34,498 bases of DNA, taken from NCBI GenBank assembly GCA_028868535.1, contig JAGWUH010000036.1, positions 1 through 34,498 of the forward strand, in the 5' to 3' direction. The translations under genes were made by a program, and so were the position numbers. This document shows positions 6,192-15,309 of the stretch, one piece after another; within the stretch, counting starts at the first letter, position 1; each line of letters opens with the position of its first letter. This DNA comes from Sphingomonadales bacterium. Lineage in GTDB: Bacteria > Pseudomonadota > Alphaproteobacteria > Sphingomonadales > Sphingomonadaceae. The notes below the pieces were generated by a model that had not been told where the DNA came from, did not search any database, and was given only the letters and a program-made list of their open reading frames with translations.

Positions 6192-8618
6192 TCAGAAGTG
6201 CAGGCGGGCGGCCACCTCGATGGCGCGGGGCGCGCCGGGCGCCAGGAAGGTGGAGGAAACCAGCGGGCGTTCCCCGCCGATGACGGGCGCGGCGAACGGA
6301 CGCGCGACGACCGCGCCGGAGCCGTCGAACAGGGTTCGGCCAAGCTGGGCGGCGGTGGCATAGTCGCGATCGAGCAGATTGCGGACGTGGAGCGACAGCG
6401 CCAGTGCGGGCGTGGGCCGCAGTTCGGCGCCGAGGTTGACGACCACGTAGGCAGCGGTTCCGCCGGGGCCGAGGTAGAACCTGCCATCGGCGGCGTGCAG
6501 GCCATTCTCGTTGCCACGGGCGGTCGTGCCGGAAACGGCCACCATGTCGAGATCGAGCGACAGCCGGGAAGCCGGTCGCCAGCCGATCGCGGCCTTGAAC
6601 AGGTGGCGGGGCAGCAGCGGGATGCGATCGCCGGGACGGATGGCGATGGCGCCGTCGAATCCCGGCGCGGGGGCGTCGCTGCTGCTGTTGGCGGCGCCGT
6701 CCAGCGTCTCGGCAGTGCGGAAGGTGGCGTCCAGCAGCGTGCAAGAGGCCGAAAGCGACCAGGCGGCAAGATCGATCGAGGCTTGAACTTCAACCCCCTG
6801 GCGGCGGGTCCTGCCGAAGTTCCGGAAGTAGCCATAGCCCGACGGATCGTCGGCGACGAACAGGATGTCGTCGCCGGCGTCGCTGCGGAACAGGCTGGCG
6901 GAAGCTTGCCAGTGGCGGCGGCGCACCGCGACCTTGCCTTCGATCCGGCGGGCGACGACCTGGCGCAGCGGCGGATCGCCCGCGAGCGCGTTGGGCAGGC
7001 GGCAGGGGCTCGCCGGATCGGCGCAGCCGAGTTCGATCGCGCTGGGCGCGCGCGAGGCTTGCGACCAGCCGAGGGAGATTTCGAGCCCCTGTCCCGACCG
7101 CCAGCGCAACGTCGCGGCGGGATCGACATGGTCATAGGCGGGATCGCTGCTCAGCGAGCCGGGGCCACCGCCGGGGGTGATCACGTCGCGGTTGCGGACT
7201 TGCGCATGATCGGCCCGCGCCGCGAGATCGAGCTGGAGGCCCAGCACAAGGCTGATGTCGGCGAGCGCGTAGGCGGCGAGGCTGGTGGTGCGGGTGAAGA
7301 GATCGACCCGGGCGTCGAAGGCATTTTCGCTGGCCTGCGTGCCGTCGGCGGCCATGCCCGGTCCGATCACCGTCTGGACGCTGCGATCGGGCAGGAGGTA
7401 GCCGAAGCGGCTGGACTGGGTGAAATGCGCGCGGCTGACGATGGCGGACAGGCCGCCGGTCAGGCGCAGTCCGGGGGCAGAATAGGCAAGCTCCAGCGTG
7501 GCGCCGGCTTCGTGCTGGCGGGTGCCGGTGGTGGTCAGCAGGCCGTCGCACTTCTCGTTCGGCTCGGTGTTCATCAGGACGTTGGCGATGCAGCGCCAGC
7601 GGGGGAACGGGGTGTTGGCCTGGCTTTCGCCAGCCAGCGGGAAGCCGGCATAGCCGGCAGCGGCAAGCGCGGCGCGCTCGGCGGCGGTGGGCTGGGTAAG
7701 GTTCTCGCCGAGCGCGCCCTCGTTGACGTCGCCATTGACGGTATCGGTGTGCAGGTGGCGCCAGAACAGGTTGGCCGAGAGCGACAGCGCCGGGGAAAAC
7801 GCGTGACGCAGGTTGAGCGCGATCTGGGCGGCCTGGTTGCGCGTCTCGTCGGGAGCGCTGTAGACGCTGGCGCGGTCGGCGGCGAGCAGGCGCATGTCCT
7901 GCAGGCCATTGCCGGCGAGGCGGGTTCCCGCGACGAGTGCCGACAGCATGACGTCATCGGCGGTGCCGCTCCAGCCGAGCTTGGCATAGGCGCGGGTGGC
8001 GCGCGAAGGCGAGCCGGCGCGCCACCCGTCCTCGCGGAAATGGTCGGCGGCGAGGAACCAGTGGAATCCGCTCGCGGCGTGCCCGCCCAGCTCCGCGGCG
8101 GCGGTGACCCGGCCGAACGAGCCCCCCGACATGCCGACGGTGATCCCGGGATCGGAGCGGCCATCCTTGGTGGTCAGCGTGATCGCGCCGCCAAGCGCGT
8201 TGCGGCCGAACTGGGGCGCGGCACCGGCGACGACGACGATCCGGCGGAGTACCCCCATCGGCAGCAGGTCCCACGCGACGATCTCGGCAAAGGGCTGGTT
8301 CTGGCGGACGCCGTCGAACCACACCGACAGGCCCTGCGGGGTGCCGAGCAGCGGCGAGGCGGTGTAGCCGCGCCAGGCGATGTCGGGCTGGAGCGGGTTG
8401 CCCTGGATCTCGGCGATGGTGACGCCCGGTGCGGTGCGGGCGAGTTGCCCGGCAACGGTCGGCGCTGCGGTGGCGCGCAGCGTGCGCAGGTCCGCGGCGG
8501 TGTCCCCCTCCCCTGCCAGCGGTGTGGCGGTGACGACGATCGCGGGCGCTTCCGCCGCCCGCGCCGGGAGCGCGGGCACCACGACGAGAAACGGCAGCAG
8601 CAGGCGGGCGCGCGACAT
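6192..8618 (-). CDS. TonB-dependent outer-membrane receptor
   Basis: 808-aa active-transport receptor of the outer membrane. Signal peptide about 1-22 (ends PARAAEA), TonB-box-like AIVVTAT at 26-32, plug domain (TVAGQLARTAPGVTIAEIQGNP…FDGVRQNQPF…GRNALGGAITLTTKDG) to about residue 165, then a long beta-barrel with alternating aromatic strands and a C-terminal RLHF ending in Phe, the signal for barrel assembly. A loop has a Cys pair region near CIANVLMNTEPNEKCDG, and another has GCADPASPCRLP. The substrate cannot be assigned; no siderophore, vitamin or sugar genes flank it. It is preceded by a GNAT gene 52 bp away and followed by the small lipoprotein gene. Confidence 0.93.
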   Translation of the reverse strand: MSRARLLLPFLVVVPALPARAAEAPAIVVTATPLAGEGDTAADLRTLRATAAPTVAGQLARTAPGVTIAEIQGNPLQPDIAWRGYTASPLLGTPQGLSVWFDGVRQNQPFAEIVAWDLLPMGVLRRIVVVAGAAPQFGRNALGGAITLTTKDGRSDPGITVGMSGGSFGRVTAAAELGGHAASGFHWFLAADHFREDGWRAGSPSRATRAYAKLGWSGTADDVMLSALVAGTRLAGNGLQDMRLLAADRASVYSAPDETRNQAAQIALNLRHAFSPALSLSANLFWRHLHTDTVNGDVNEGALGENLTQPTAAERAALAAAGYAGFPLAGESQANTPFPRWRCIANVLMNTEPNEKCDGLLTTTGTRQHEAGATLELAYSAPGLRLTGGLSAIVSRAHFTQSSRFGYLLPDRSVQTVIGPGMAADGTQASENAFDARVDLFTRTTSLAAYALADISLVLGLQLDLAARADHAQVRNRDVITPGGGPGSLSSDPAYDHVDPAATLRWRSGQGLEISLGWSQASRAPSAIELGCADPASPCRLPNALAGDPPLRQVVARRIEGKVAVRRRHWQASASLFRSDAGDDILFVADDPSGYGYFRNFGRTRRQGVEVQASIDLAAWSLSASCTLLDATFRTAETLDGAANSSSDAPAPGFDGAIAIRPGDRIPLLPRHLFKAAIGWRPASRLSLDLDMVAVSGTTARGNENGLHAADGRFYLGPGGTAAYVVVNLGAELRPTPALALSLHVRNLLDRDYATAAQLGRTLFDGSGAVVARPFAAPVIGGERPLVSSTFLAPGAPRAIEVAARLHF

Positions 8619-8631
8619 GGCGGCTGCCTTA

Positions 8632-8651
8632 GCGCCGCGTGCGCGCGGCGC
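8632..8651 (-). terminator. GC-rich hairpin between GNAT and receptor genes
   Basis: GCGCCGCG (8632-8639), 4-nt loop, CGCGGCGC (8644-8651): a perfect 8-bp stem in the 52-bp gap after the GNAT stop. There is no T run, so termination is uncertain. It may lower read-through into the receptor gene. Confidence 0.35.
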
Positions 8652-8670
8652 CAGCCCTTCTTGCCGACGC

Positions 8671-9189
8671 CTAGCGGAAGTGCTTCGCGAGGATCACCAG
8701 CGTGGGATCGCCATCGAACGCCTCCGGGACGAAGCCCTTTTCGCGCTCCAGCTCGATGGCGGCGTGGTTGGCGCGGTCCTCGATCGAGATGACGCGCCGG
8801 ACGCCGCGCTTGCGCGCCTGCTCCGCCAGCAGGTCGAGCAGCGCCCAGCCCACGCCCTTGCCGCGATGGTCCGCGCCGATGGAGACCGCGACCTCCGCCG
8901 TATCGAGCGCGTTGTCGCAGGCCAGCAGCGCGGTGGCCACCGCCTCGCCGGTGGCGGCATCGGTGGCGAGCCAGGATTCTGTGCGGAAATGGTCGGGATG
9001 GACCAGCGGGTCGAGTTCGGCGTGGCCGACGTGCTCGCTGGCGTGGAGGAAGCGGAAGCGGCGGTCCTCCGCCGAGACGCGATCGAACAGCGCCGCGAGG
9101 ACGGGTTCGTCGGCCTCGTCGACGGGGCGGACGTCGAGCACGAGGCCGGAGCGGGTCGACAGGCGGAACGGGGCGGTCAGGACGGGCAT
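8671..9189 (-). CDS. GNAT-family N-acetyltransferase
   Basis: 172 aa, probable acetyl-CoA-dependent acyltransferase. The GNAT fold shows in strands AEVAVSIGADHRGKGVGWALLDLLAEQARKRGVRRV (motif A, with acetyl-CoA-binding R/Q-x-x-G-x-G/A realised as HRGKGVG) and INHAAIELEREKGF-like motif B near residues 140-155. N-terminal segment LVLDVRPVDEADEPVLAALFDRVSAEDRRFRFL resembles GNAT domains found in or near protein acetyltransferases of the Pat type, but no cyclic-nucleotide or CoA-ligase part is present. The ATG at 9189 was chosen because GGAG precedes it; the frame upstream reads through the divergent promoter region. The substrate is unknown. Confidence 0.85.
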   Translation of the reverse strand: MPVLTAPFRLSTRSGLVLDVRPVDEADEPVLAALFDRVSAEDRRFRFLHASEHVGHAELDPLVHPDHFRTESWLATDAATGEAVATALLACDNALDTAEVAVSIGADHRGKGVGWALLDLLAEQARKRGVRRVISIEDRANHAAIELEREKGFVPEAFDGDPTLVILAKHFR

Positions 9190-9325
9190 GGCGGAAACTC
9201 CGGGGAGAGGTGCCGTCCGTATGATGCTGCGACGCACAATGCGCGTTGATCGGGCGCAATCGAGCGCGGTTTGACGGTGCGTTTCGTGCATGTCAGGTTG
9301 CCGAAAACGAAAACGGGAGACGACG

Positions 9326-9775
9326 ATGGACGATCTGGCGCGGCTGGTGGCGGGCGAGGCGATCCGGCAGGTCAAGGCGCGGTATTTCTATGGCCTCGAC
9401 CACAAGGACTGGGACCTGTGGCGCCGCGAGGTCTGGGCCGCCGACGGCGAGCTGCACGTGCCCGAGCACCGGACCGAGCCCTATCGCGGCATCGACGCGA
9501 TCATCGCCTGGGTGAGCGCGGCGACCGCCGACCAGGTTTCGATCCACCACGGCCACATGCCGATGATCGAATTCGACGGCGCCGACGCCGCGCGGGTGAT
9601 CTGGGCGATGGAGGACCGGCTTTACCGCACGCGCGAACACCCGCTCGAAGGCGGCTGGACCGAACTGCACGGGATGGGCCACTACCGCGAGCGCTATGAA
9701 CGGCGCCCGGAAGGCTGGCGGCTGGTCTCGTCGCAGTTGACCCGCCTGCGGGTGGACATGCGGATGACGCGCTGA
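9326..9775 (+). CDS. SnoaL-like / nuclear transport factor 2 fold protein
   Basis: 149 aa single-domain alpha+beta cone-fold protein. The pattern DDLARLVAGEAIRQVKARYFYGLDHKDWDLWRREVWAADGELHVPE is typical of SnoaL_4-type domains (PF13577 in family terms). A second half with IHHGHMPMIEFDGADAARVIWAMED and HGMGHYRERYERRPEGWRLVSSQLTRLRVDM completes the sheet. Such proteins include small dehydratases, isomerases and ring-hydroxylation accessory subunits, so the reaction cannot be named. The ATG at 9326 is preceded by GGGAGA with 5-nt spacing. Divergent from the GNAT gene with a 136-bp control region containing TTGACG near 9270. Confidence 0.85.
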   Translation: MDDLARLVAGEAIRQVKARYFYGLDHKDWDLWRREVWAADGELHVPEHRTEPYRGIDAIIAWVSAATADQVSIHHGHMPMIEFDGADAARVIWAMEDRLYRTREHPLEGGWTELHGMGHYRERYERRPEGWRLVSSQLTRLRVDMRMTR

Positions 9776-9910
9776 ACGGCCGGAATGCGTTCAGCGAGGC
9801 CGCCGTCGCGCGATCCCGTCGCGCTCGCAGCGGGCAATCGGCTGGCAGGATCGTCGCGCGGGGACCGGCGACCGGCGCCTTGGCCGGTGGGCCCTTGTTG
9901 TCGGGCCCAG

Positions 9911-10144
9911 TCAGTCCGGACGACCCTCGTCGAGGTCGCAGGCGGTGGGATCGATCAGCCGCTGGCCGTGGCGGGCGTGCCATTCGGCATAAGCCGCGCG
10001 CTCGTCCTCGCGCTCGGCGCGCAGCGCGCGGAGCTGGCGAGCGCGCGAACCGAACTCGAACGCCACCAGCACCAGCAGCGCGATCACCGAAAGGCCGATC
10101 AGCAGCAGGGGCCAGAGCAAGGCGTACGATGGCAATGACATCAT
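9911..10144 (-). CDS. Small one-helix membrane protein, function unknown
   Basis: 77 aa. It begins MMSLPSYALLWPLLLIGLSVIALLVLVAFEFGSRARQ: one hydrophobic helix of about 22 residues near the N-terminus, followed by a charged Arg/Glu-rich coil (RALRAEREDERAAYAEWHARHGQ) and an acidic end DLDEGRPD, consistent with a cytoplasmic tail. Not recognised as a known family. Two adjacent ATGs (10144, 10141) could serve. A GGGGGGAG lies 14 nt upstream, which is rather far, so the start is not firm. Convergent with the SnoaL-like gene. The mixture of a clean hydrophobic segment and a charged tail supports it as a real gene. Confidence 0.55.
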   Translation of the reverse strand: MMSLPSYALLWPLLLIGLSVIALLVLVAFEFGSRARQLRALRAEREDERAAYAEWHARHGQRLIDPTACDLDEGRPD

Positions 10145-10464
10145 GGCGAAAGTGCGCACTCCCCCCCTGTTGCGGCGGCCATGGCCGCGCATTCTGCGTC
10201 CCCGCGTTGTGAACGCGGTTCCCGCGCGGTGGTTCCCCGCTGCCCCGCATTTTTGCGTCGGCGGTGCTGGAATTACAGCAAGCGGGAGCGACGAGCCGTT
10301 ATTTGTAATTTAAGTGTAGCGGTTTATGCTTCCTAACGGTTTCGGTGCGACCACTGGAGCGCCCGGCAACGGGCAAGCGGGGGCTGTCGCAAGCGCCCGC
10401 CGGAACAACTGACCGGGCAACCGGGATGGGTCCACGGGAATGGACCCAGGAGACGGGTCGCAAG
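10145..10464 (+). promoter_or_regulatory. Control region of the type I secretion operon
   Basis: Gene-free stretch of 320 bp. An AT-rich island at about 10298-10338 stands out from the GC-rich surroundings. The best promoter guess is TTGTAA (10303-10308), 16 bp, TATGCT (10325-10330), which would give a leader of about 130 nt before the ATG at 10465. No operator palindrome or riboswitch fold was identified. An in-frame ATG at 10345 exists, but the protein there has no family resemblance, so it is treated as leader. Confidence 0.35.
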
Positions 10465-12222
10465 ATGAACACGCATGACCGTGGCGCCGCAAGTGGCGCC
10501 GATTCACCGCTGCGCCAGTCGCTGGCGCGGTTCCGCTCGGCGTTCTTCGCCGTTGCGCTGCTCAGCGCGGTGCTCAACTTCCTGCTGGTCGGTGGCTCGG
10601 TCTACCTGATGCTGGTCTATGACTCGGTGTTGCCGAGCCATTCACTGCCGACGCTGGCGGGGCTGTTCGCGATGGTGGTCGCGGTCTACCTGTTCCAGGG
10701 CCTGTTCGACCGGATGCGCGGGCAGATCCTCGCCGACATCGGCGCCGCGCTCGACCGGCAGCTTGCGGCGCGGGTGCAGGACGTGATCGGGACGATGGCG
10801 CTGCGCGGCCAGCGCGCCGGCAGCGACGGCCTGGCGACAATGCGCGACCTCGACGCGGTGCGCGGCTGGCTGGCGTCGAGCGGTCCGGCGGCGCTGATCG
10901 ACATGCCGTGGATCGTGTTCTTCCTGGCGGTGGTCTGCCTGCTGCACTGGCTGCTGGCGCTGACCGCGCTGGCCGGGGCGGCCGTGCTGGTGGCGCTGAC
11001 TTTCGCGACCGATCGCGCCACGCGCGCGCCGATGCGACGGCTGGCGCAGGTTTCCGGCCATCGCGCCGGCTTGGCGGAAAGCAACCTGCGCCATGTCGAG
11101 GTGCTGGCGGCGCTGGGGATGCGGCGGCGGATGCGGACGCGATGGGAGGCGGTGAACCACGTCTACCTCGCCGCCAACCGCGAACTGGCGACGACGATCG
11201 CGACGTACGGGGGCGCCGGGCGGGTGTTCCGCCTGTTCCTGCAAAGCCTGCTGGTGACGGTGGGCGCGCTGCTGGTGATGAACGGCAAGGCCAGCGGCGG
11301 CGTGATCTTCGCCTCGTCGATCCTCTGCGGCCGCGCGCTCGCGCCGGTTGACCAGGCGATCGGCGGATGGCGCGCGTTCGGCGCCGCGCGCGCTGGCTGG
11401 GCGCGACTGGAGGCGCTGTTCGCCCAGTTTCCCGAAACCGCCCCGCCAGCGGTGGACCTGCTCGCGCCGAGCGAGTTCCTGAGCGTGTCGCAGCTATGCA
11501 TGGCGCCCCCGGGATCCCCGCGGCTGACGCTCAACGGCGTCGACTTCCGGCTTGAGGCCGGGCAGGCGCTGGGGGTGATCGGGCCGAGCGCAGCCGGCAA
11601 GACCACGCTGGCGCGCGCGCTGACCGGGGTCTGGCCGCCGGCCCGCGGGGCGGTTCGGCTCGACGGCGCCACGCTCGACCAGTGGGACGAGGAGCGGCTC
11701 GGCGCGGCCGTCGGCTACCTGCCGCAGACGGTCGAGTTGCTCGAAGGCACCGTCGCCGAGAACATCGCCCGGTTCGAGCCCGACGCGCCTTCGTCCAAGG
11801 TCATCGCCGCCGCCCGCGCCGCCGGGGTCCACGACCTGATCGTGGCCTTGCCGGAAGGCTATGACACGCGCGTCGGCGACGATGGCCGCGCGCTTTCCGC
11901 AGGCCAGCGCCAGCGCATCGGCCTGGCGCGCGCGTTGTACGGCGATCCGTTCCTGGTCGTGCTCGACGAGCCCAATTCCAACCTCGACGCGGCCGGCGAA
12001 GCGGCGCTGGAAGCGGCGATCGCGCAGATCCGCATCCGCGGCGGCATCGCCGTGGTCGTCGCCCACCGGCCCTCGGCCCTGGCCAACGTCAGCCACGCGC
12101 TGTTGCTGCGCGACGGCCGGGCCGAGCGCTTCGGCCCCAAGGGCGAGGTGCTGCGCGCGGTGACGCGGCCGCAAGGCATCGACGGAGGCGCGGCGATCGG
12201 CCCGCGCGCGGCCGAGGGATGA
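10465..12222 (+). CDS. Type I secretion ABC permease/ATPase (PrtD/AprD type)
   Basis: 585-aa inner-membrane exporter that powers one-step secretion of proteins from cytoplasm to outside. Transmembrane domain about 25-310 with several helices (for example FFAVALLSAVLNFLLVGGSVYLMLV, DMPWIVFFLAVVCLLHWLLALTALAGAAVLV). There is no N-terminal C39-like domain, as in the PrtD/AprD class. ATPase domain: Walker A GPSAAGKTT (373-381), Q-loop near YLPQTVE, signature LSAGQ (478-482), Walker B LVVLDE (497-502), switch His534 in VAHRPS. ATG at 10465 follows AGGAGA. The stop overlaps the next start (ATGA), so the adaptor is translationally coupled. No RTX or other candidate substrate gene is within the window. 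Confidence 0.93.
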   Translation: MNTHDRGAASGADSPLRQSLARFRSAFFAVALLSAVLNFLLVGGSVYLMLVYDSVLPSHSLPTLAGLFAMVVAVYLFQGLFDRMRGQILADIGAALDRQLAARVQDVIGTMALRGQRAGSDGLATMRDLDAVRGWLASSGPAALIDMPWIVFFLAVVCLLHWLLALTALAGAAVLVALTFATDRATRAPMRRLAQVSGHRAGLAESNLRHVEVLAALGMRRRMRTRWEAVNHVYLAANRELATTIATYGGAGRVFRLFLQSLLVTVGALLVMNGKASGGVIFASSILCGRALAPVDQAIGGWRAFGAARAGWARLEALFAQFPETAPPAVDLLAPSEFLSVSQLCMAPPGSPRLTLNGVDFRLEAGQALGVIGPSAAGKTTLARALTGVWPPARGAVRLDGATLDQWDEERLGAAVGYLPQTVELLEGTVAENIARFEPDAPSSKVIAAARAAGVHDLIVALPEGYDTRVGDDGRALSAGQRQRIGLARALYGDPFLVVLDEPNSNLDAAGEAALEAAIAQIRIRGGIAVVVAHRPSALANVSHALLLRDGRAERFGPKGEVLRAVTRPQGIDGGAAIGPRAAEG

Positions 12223-13574
12223 CCGTCATGATCGAGAGCACGCTTCCCGCCAGCATCGTCGCCGCCCAGGCCGGTCTGCCGCCTTATGAACCCGAACTGC
12301 AGATCGGCCGGTCGGTGCGCCGCGCGATGCGGACGCTGGCCGGGCTGGGCCTCGTCGCCACCGTCGGGCTGTGCCTGGTGCCGATCGGCGGCGCGGTGGT
12401 GGCCCCCGGGCAGGTCGGCGTCGAATCGCGCGTCAAGCGCATCGCCCACCCCACCGGCGGGGTGATCGCGGCGATCCTCGTCGCCAACGGCGATCACGTC
12501 GTCCGCGACCAGGCCCTGGTGCGGCTGGCAAGCGACGTCAGCAACGCCGAGAATCGCTATTCGAGCCTGACCGTGGTGCAGATGCTGGCGCAGCGCGCGC
12601 GGCTGGACGCCGAGCGGATGGGCCTGCCGGCGATCCGCTTTCCCGTCGAGCTGACGGGCAGCGCCGATCCCGGCGCCCGGCAGGCGATGGCCGACGAGCA
12701 GCGGCTGTTCACGACGCGGCGGCAGGAGCAGGTGCAGTTGCGCGCTCAGCTTTCGGCGCGGGTCGAGCAGGTCGGCCGGCAGATCGCCGGCTACGAGGCG
12801 CAGATCGGCGCATTGCGCCGGCAGCAGGCTCTGATCGCGCCCGAGCGGTCCGGTGTGCGCGAGCTGTGGGACAAGGGCCTGGTGACGATCACCCGGCTGA
12901 ACCAGCTCGAGCGGACCACCGCCGACATCGAGGGCACGGTCGCGTCCCTGCAGGCGCAGATCGCGCAGGCCCGGGCCCGGATCGGCGAAACGCGCGAGCA
13001 GATGCTGGCGCTGGAACAGACCCGGCGCAGCGAGGCCGGGGCGCAGTTCGCGACGATCAGCAACGCGATCAACGACCAGCAGATCCGCCATGCCGCCGCC
13101 AGCGAGGCGGACCGGCGCGCGGTGGTGCGCGCGCCATATGACGGCGTCGTCGACAAGCTGGCGCTCACCGCGGTGGGCGACGTGGTCAAGCCCGGCGAGG
13201 CGTTCATGGAGATCGTGCCCGACCGCGACCGCTTCACCGTCGAGGTGACGATCGCGCCGGGAGACATCGACCAGGTCCACGCCGGCCAGCCGGCGCGCAT
13301 CCGTTTCAGCGCGTTCAACAGCACCGCCACGCCCGAGCTGGCCGGCCGGGTGACGTTCGTGGCACCGGCGCGATCGACCAATGCCGAGGCCAAGGCCAGC
13401 TACTACGAGGCGCGGGTCGAGATCGATCCGGCGGCGCTGCGGCGACACCCGGAAATGGCACTGAAGCCGGGGATGCCGGCCGAGGTCTTCGTCGAGACCG
13501 GCAACCGCTCGATGATCTCCTATCTCACCAAGCCGTTGCGCGACCAGCTTGCGCGCGCGTTCAGGGACAATTGA
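12219..13574 (+). CDS. Type I secretion periplasmic adaptor (HlyD/PrtE family)
   Basis: 451-aa membrane-fusion protein linking the ABC transporter to TolC. Short cytoplasmic N-terminus, one membrane helix about 40-58 (LAGLGLVATVGLCLVPIG), first half-lipoyl motif HPTGGVIAAILVANGDHV (77-94), long coiled-coil arm roughly 110-290 rich in Gln/Arg/Ala, second half-lipoyl RAPYDGVVDKLALTAVGDVV, then beta-barrel with ALKPGMPAEVFVETGNRSMISYL near the C-terminus, typical of the PrtE/HlyD C-terminal signature. It overlaps the upstream gene by 4 nt (ATGA). A second ATG at 12228 is possible. The outer-membrane gene follows after 31 bp. Confidence 0.93.
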   Translation: MTVMIESTLPASIVAAQAGLPPYEPELQIGRSVRRAMRTLAGLGLVATVGLCLVPIGGAVVAPGQVGVESRVKRIAHPTGGVIAAILVANGDHVVRDQALVRLASDVSNAENRYSSLTVVQMLAQRARLDAERMGLPAIRFPVELTGSADPGARQAMADEQRLFTTRRQEQVQLRAQLSARVEQVGRQIAGYEAQIGALRRQQALIAPERSGVRELWDKGLVTITRLNQLERTTADIEGTVASLQAQIAQARARIGETREQMLALEQTRRSEAGAQFATISNAINDQQIRHAAASEADRRAVVRAPYDGVVDKLALTAVGDVVKPGEAFMEIVPDRDRFTVEVTIAPGDIDQVHAGQPARIRFSAFNSTATPELAGRVTFVAPARSTNAEAKASYYEARVEIDPAALRRHPEMALKPGMPAEVFVETGNRSMISYLTKPLRDQLARAFRDN

Positions 13575-13605
13575 CGGCCGGGAAGCCGCGAAGGGTACGC
13601 ACGCG

Positions 13606-15309
13606 ATGAAATGGACATGGAAAGGCACACGACGGGGCGGCATCGCCCTGGCGCTGGCGACGCTGGGCGGCGCGCAGGCGGAGGCGGCGCTGACGCCGAT
13701 GACACCGGGGACCGGCAGGCCGGCGGCGGCGGCCCCTGCCGCCTCCCCTGACCCGGCACCCCCCGCCATCCCCGATACCCCGCCGCAATCGACCGCGGCG
13801 GCGGTGACGCCGGCGGTCTTCGCGGGCGCGCCGGGCCAGGCGCTGCCGCAGGCGGCGCCGCCGGTGCGGACATTGGCCGAGGCGATCGCGCTGGCCTATC
13901 GCGCCAATCCGCGGCTGGCGGCGCAACGGGCGACGCTGCGCGGCACCGATCTCAAGGTTCCTGCGGCACGATCTGCCTATGGCCCGCAGCTCGACGTGAC
14001 CGCCAGCTATGGCTTCACCGAGGACTGGACCGACCAGCAGGACGGCACCCGCAGCGCCAGCTCGGGCTGGACCAGCAGCGTCTCGGCGGCATTGACCCAG
14101 CCGCTGGCGACCTTCGGCCGCAACCGCGCCGGCGAGGCGACGGCGCGCGCGCAGGTCGACTACGCACGCAACCAGTTGCGGCTGGTCGAGGCGCAAGTCC
14201 TGCTGGCCGTGGTCAGCGACTATGTCGGGGTCATCCGCGATGCCAACGCGGTGACCATCGCCCGGCAGAACGTGGCGATCCTCGAACGGCAGTGGCAGGA
14301 CGATTCGGCACGCTATCGCGTCCGCGAGATCACGCGCACCGACCTCGACCAGGTGGCCAACCGGCTGGCGACGGCGCGCGGCGCGCTGATCCTCGCGCAA
14401 GGACAGCTCGCGGCGACGCAGGCGCAGTTCCTGCGCAGCGTCGGCGCCCCCCCGGGCGAGCTGGCGCCGCCCGACGTGCTGGTGCCGCCGGCGGACAGCC
14501 TGGCCGCGGCGCTGGCCATTGCCGATGCCGAGAACCCGCTGGTCCGCGCCGCGCAATCGCGCGAAAAGGTGTCGCGGGGGGAGCTGGAATCGGCGAAGGC
14601 GGAATGGCTGCCCCGCGTCGACTTGCGCGGAACGGCGGCGGTCGGCCCGCTTTCGGCCACCGACAACCAGTACCGGGTGCGGCGCCTGCAGGCGCAGGTC
14701 GTGGCGACGGTGCCGCTGCTTGATTCGGGCAAGCGCCGGGCGCTGGCCGGCGAAGCGCGCGAGGCCAACCAGGCCGACTGGCTGCTGATCGACCAGGCCC
14801 TGCGCGACGAGCGCGCCAGCGTTGCCGGCGCCTGGGACCAGATGAGCGCCGCGCGCGCCAGCCTCGACCAGTTCGGCCGCGCGGTGGCGGCGGCGCGACA
14901 GGCCTACGAAGGCGGCCGCACCGAGGAGCGCGCCGGCGCGCGGACCACGCTCGAGGTGCTGGACCTGGCGCGCGATCTGCTGACCGTCCGCAACAGCTAC
15001 AACGCCGCGCTGGCGAACGAGTACCTGGCCCGGGCCAACCTGATGGCGGTGATGGGGCGGCTGGAAGCGACGAAGCTGCCGGTCGACGTCGCGCCCCATG
15101 ATCCGCGGCAGCATTACTGGCGCAAGGCCTGGACCGCCGACTGGCTGCTGCTGACGCCGGTGCTGCGCACGCTGGACGGCATCGTCATCGGCCGTGTCCA
15201 CGGGGACCGGCCGATGCGCGACGCGGGCCTGCTGAGCCAGCCGACGGCGCCCGCAATCGACGCGCCGGGGACGGAAACCCTCCCCGAAATCCCGGGTACC
15301 GATCGCTAG
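13606..15309 (+). CDS. TolC-family outer-membrane protein of the type I system
   Basis: 567-aa trimeric outer-membrane channel component. Signal peptide about 1-27 (ends GGAQAEAA), then an unusual Ala/Pro-rich linker (about 28-85) before the first outer-membrane efflux repeat beginning VRTLAEAIALAYRANPRLAAQRA. The two OEP repeats span about 85-490 with ITRTDLDQVANRLATARGAL and LEVLDLARDLLTVRNSYNAALANEYLARANLMAVMGRL as the helical signatures. After this comes a tail of about 70 residues (HYWRKAWTADWLLLTPVLRTLDG…PEIPGTDR) longer than in E. coli TolC. ATG at 13606 was chosen for the signal peptide. The stop codon TAG is formed by the first three bases of the 104-bp repeat. Confidence 0.92.
   Translation: MKWTWKGTRRGGIALALATLGGAQAEAALTPMTPGTGRPAAAAPAASPDPAPPAIPDTPPQSTAAAVTPAVFAGAPGQALPQAAPPVRTLAEAIALAYRANPRLAAQRATLRGTDLKVPAARSAYGPQLDVTASYGFTEDWTDQQDGTRSASSGWTSSVSAALTQPLATFGRNRAGEATARAQVDYARNQLRLVEAQVLLAVVSDYVGVIRDANAVTIARQNVAILERQWQDDSARYRVREITRTDLDQVANRLATARGALILAQGQLAATQAQFLRSVGAPPGELAPPDVLVPPADSLAAALAIADAENPLVRAAQSREKVSRGELESAKAEWLPRVDLRGTAAVGPLSATDNQYRVRRLQAQVVATVPLLDSGKRRALAGEAREANQADWLLIDQALRDERASVAGAWDQMSAARASLDQFGRAVAAARQAYEGGRTEERAGARTTLEVLDLARDLLTVRNSYNAALANEYLARANLMAVMGRLEATKLPVDVAPHDPRQHYWRKAWTADWLLLTPVLRTLDGIVIGRVHGDRPMRDAGLLSQPTAPAIDAPGTETLPEIPGTDR

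Noticed and set aside
6198..8792. 864-aa open frame on the plus strand
   Set aside because: Antisense of the TonB-dependent receptor with low-complexity Gly/Ala/Gln content.
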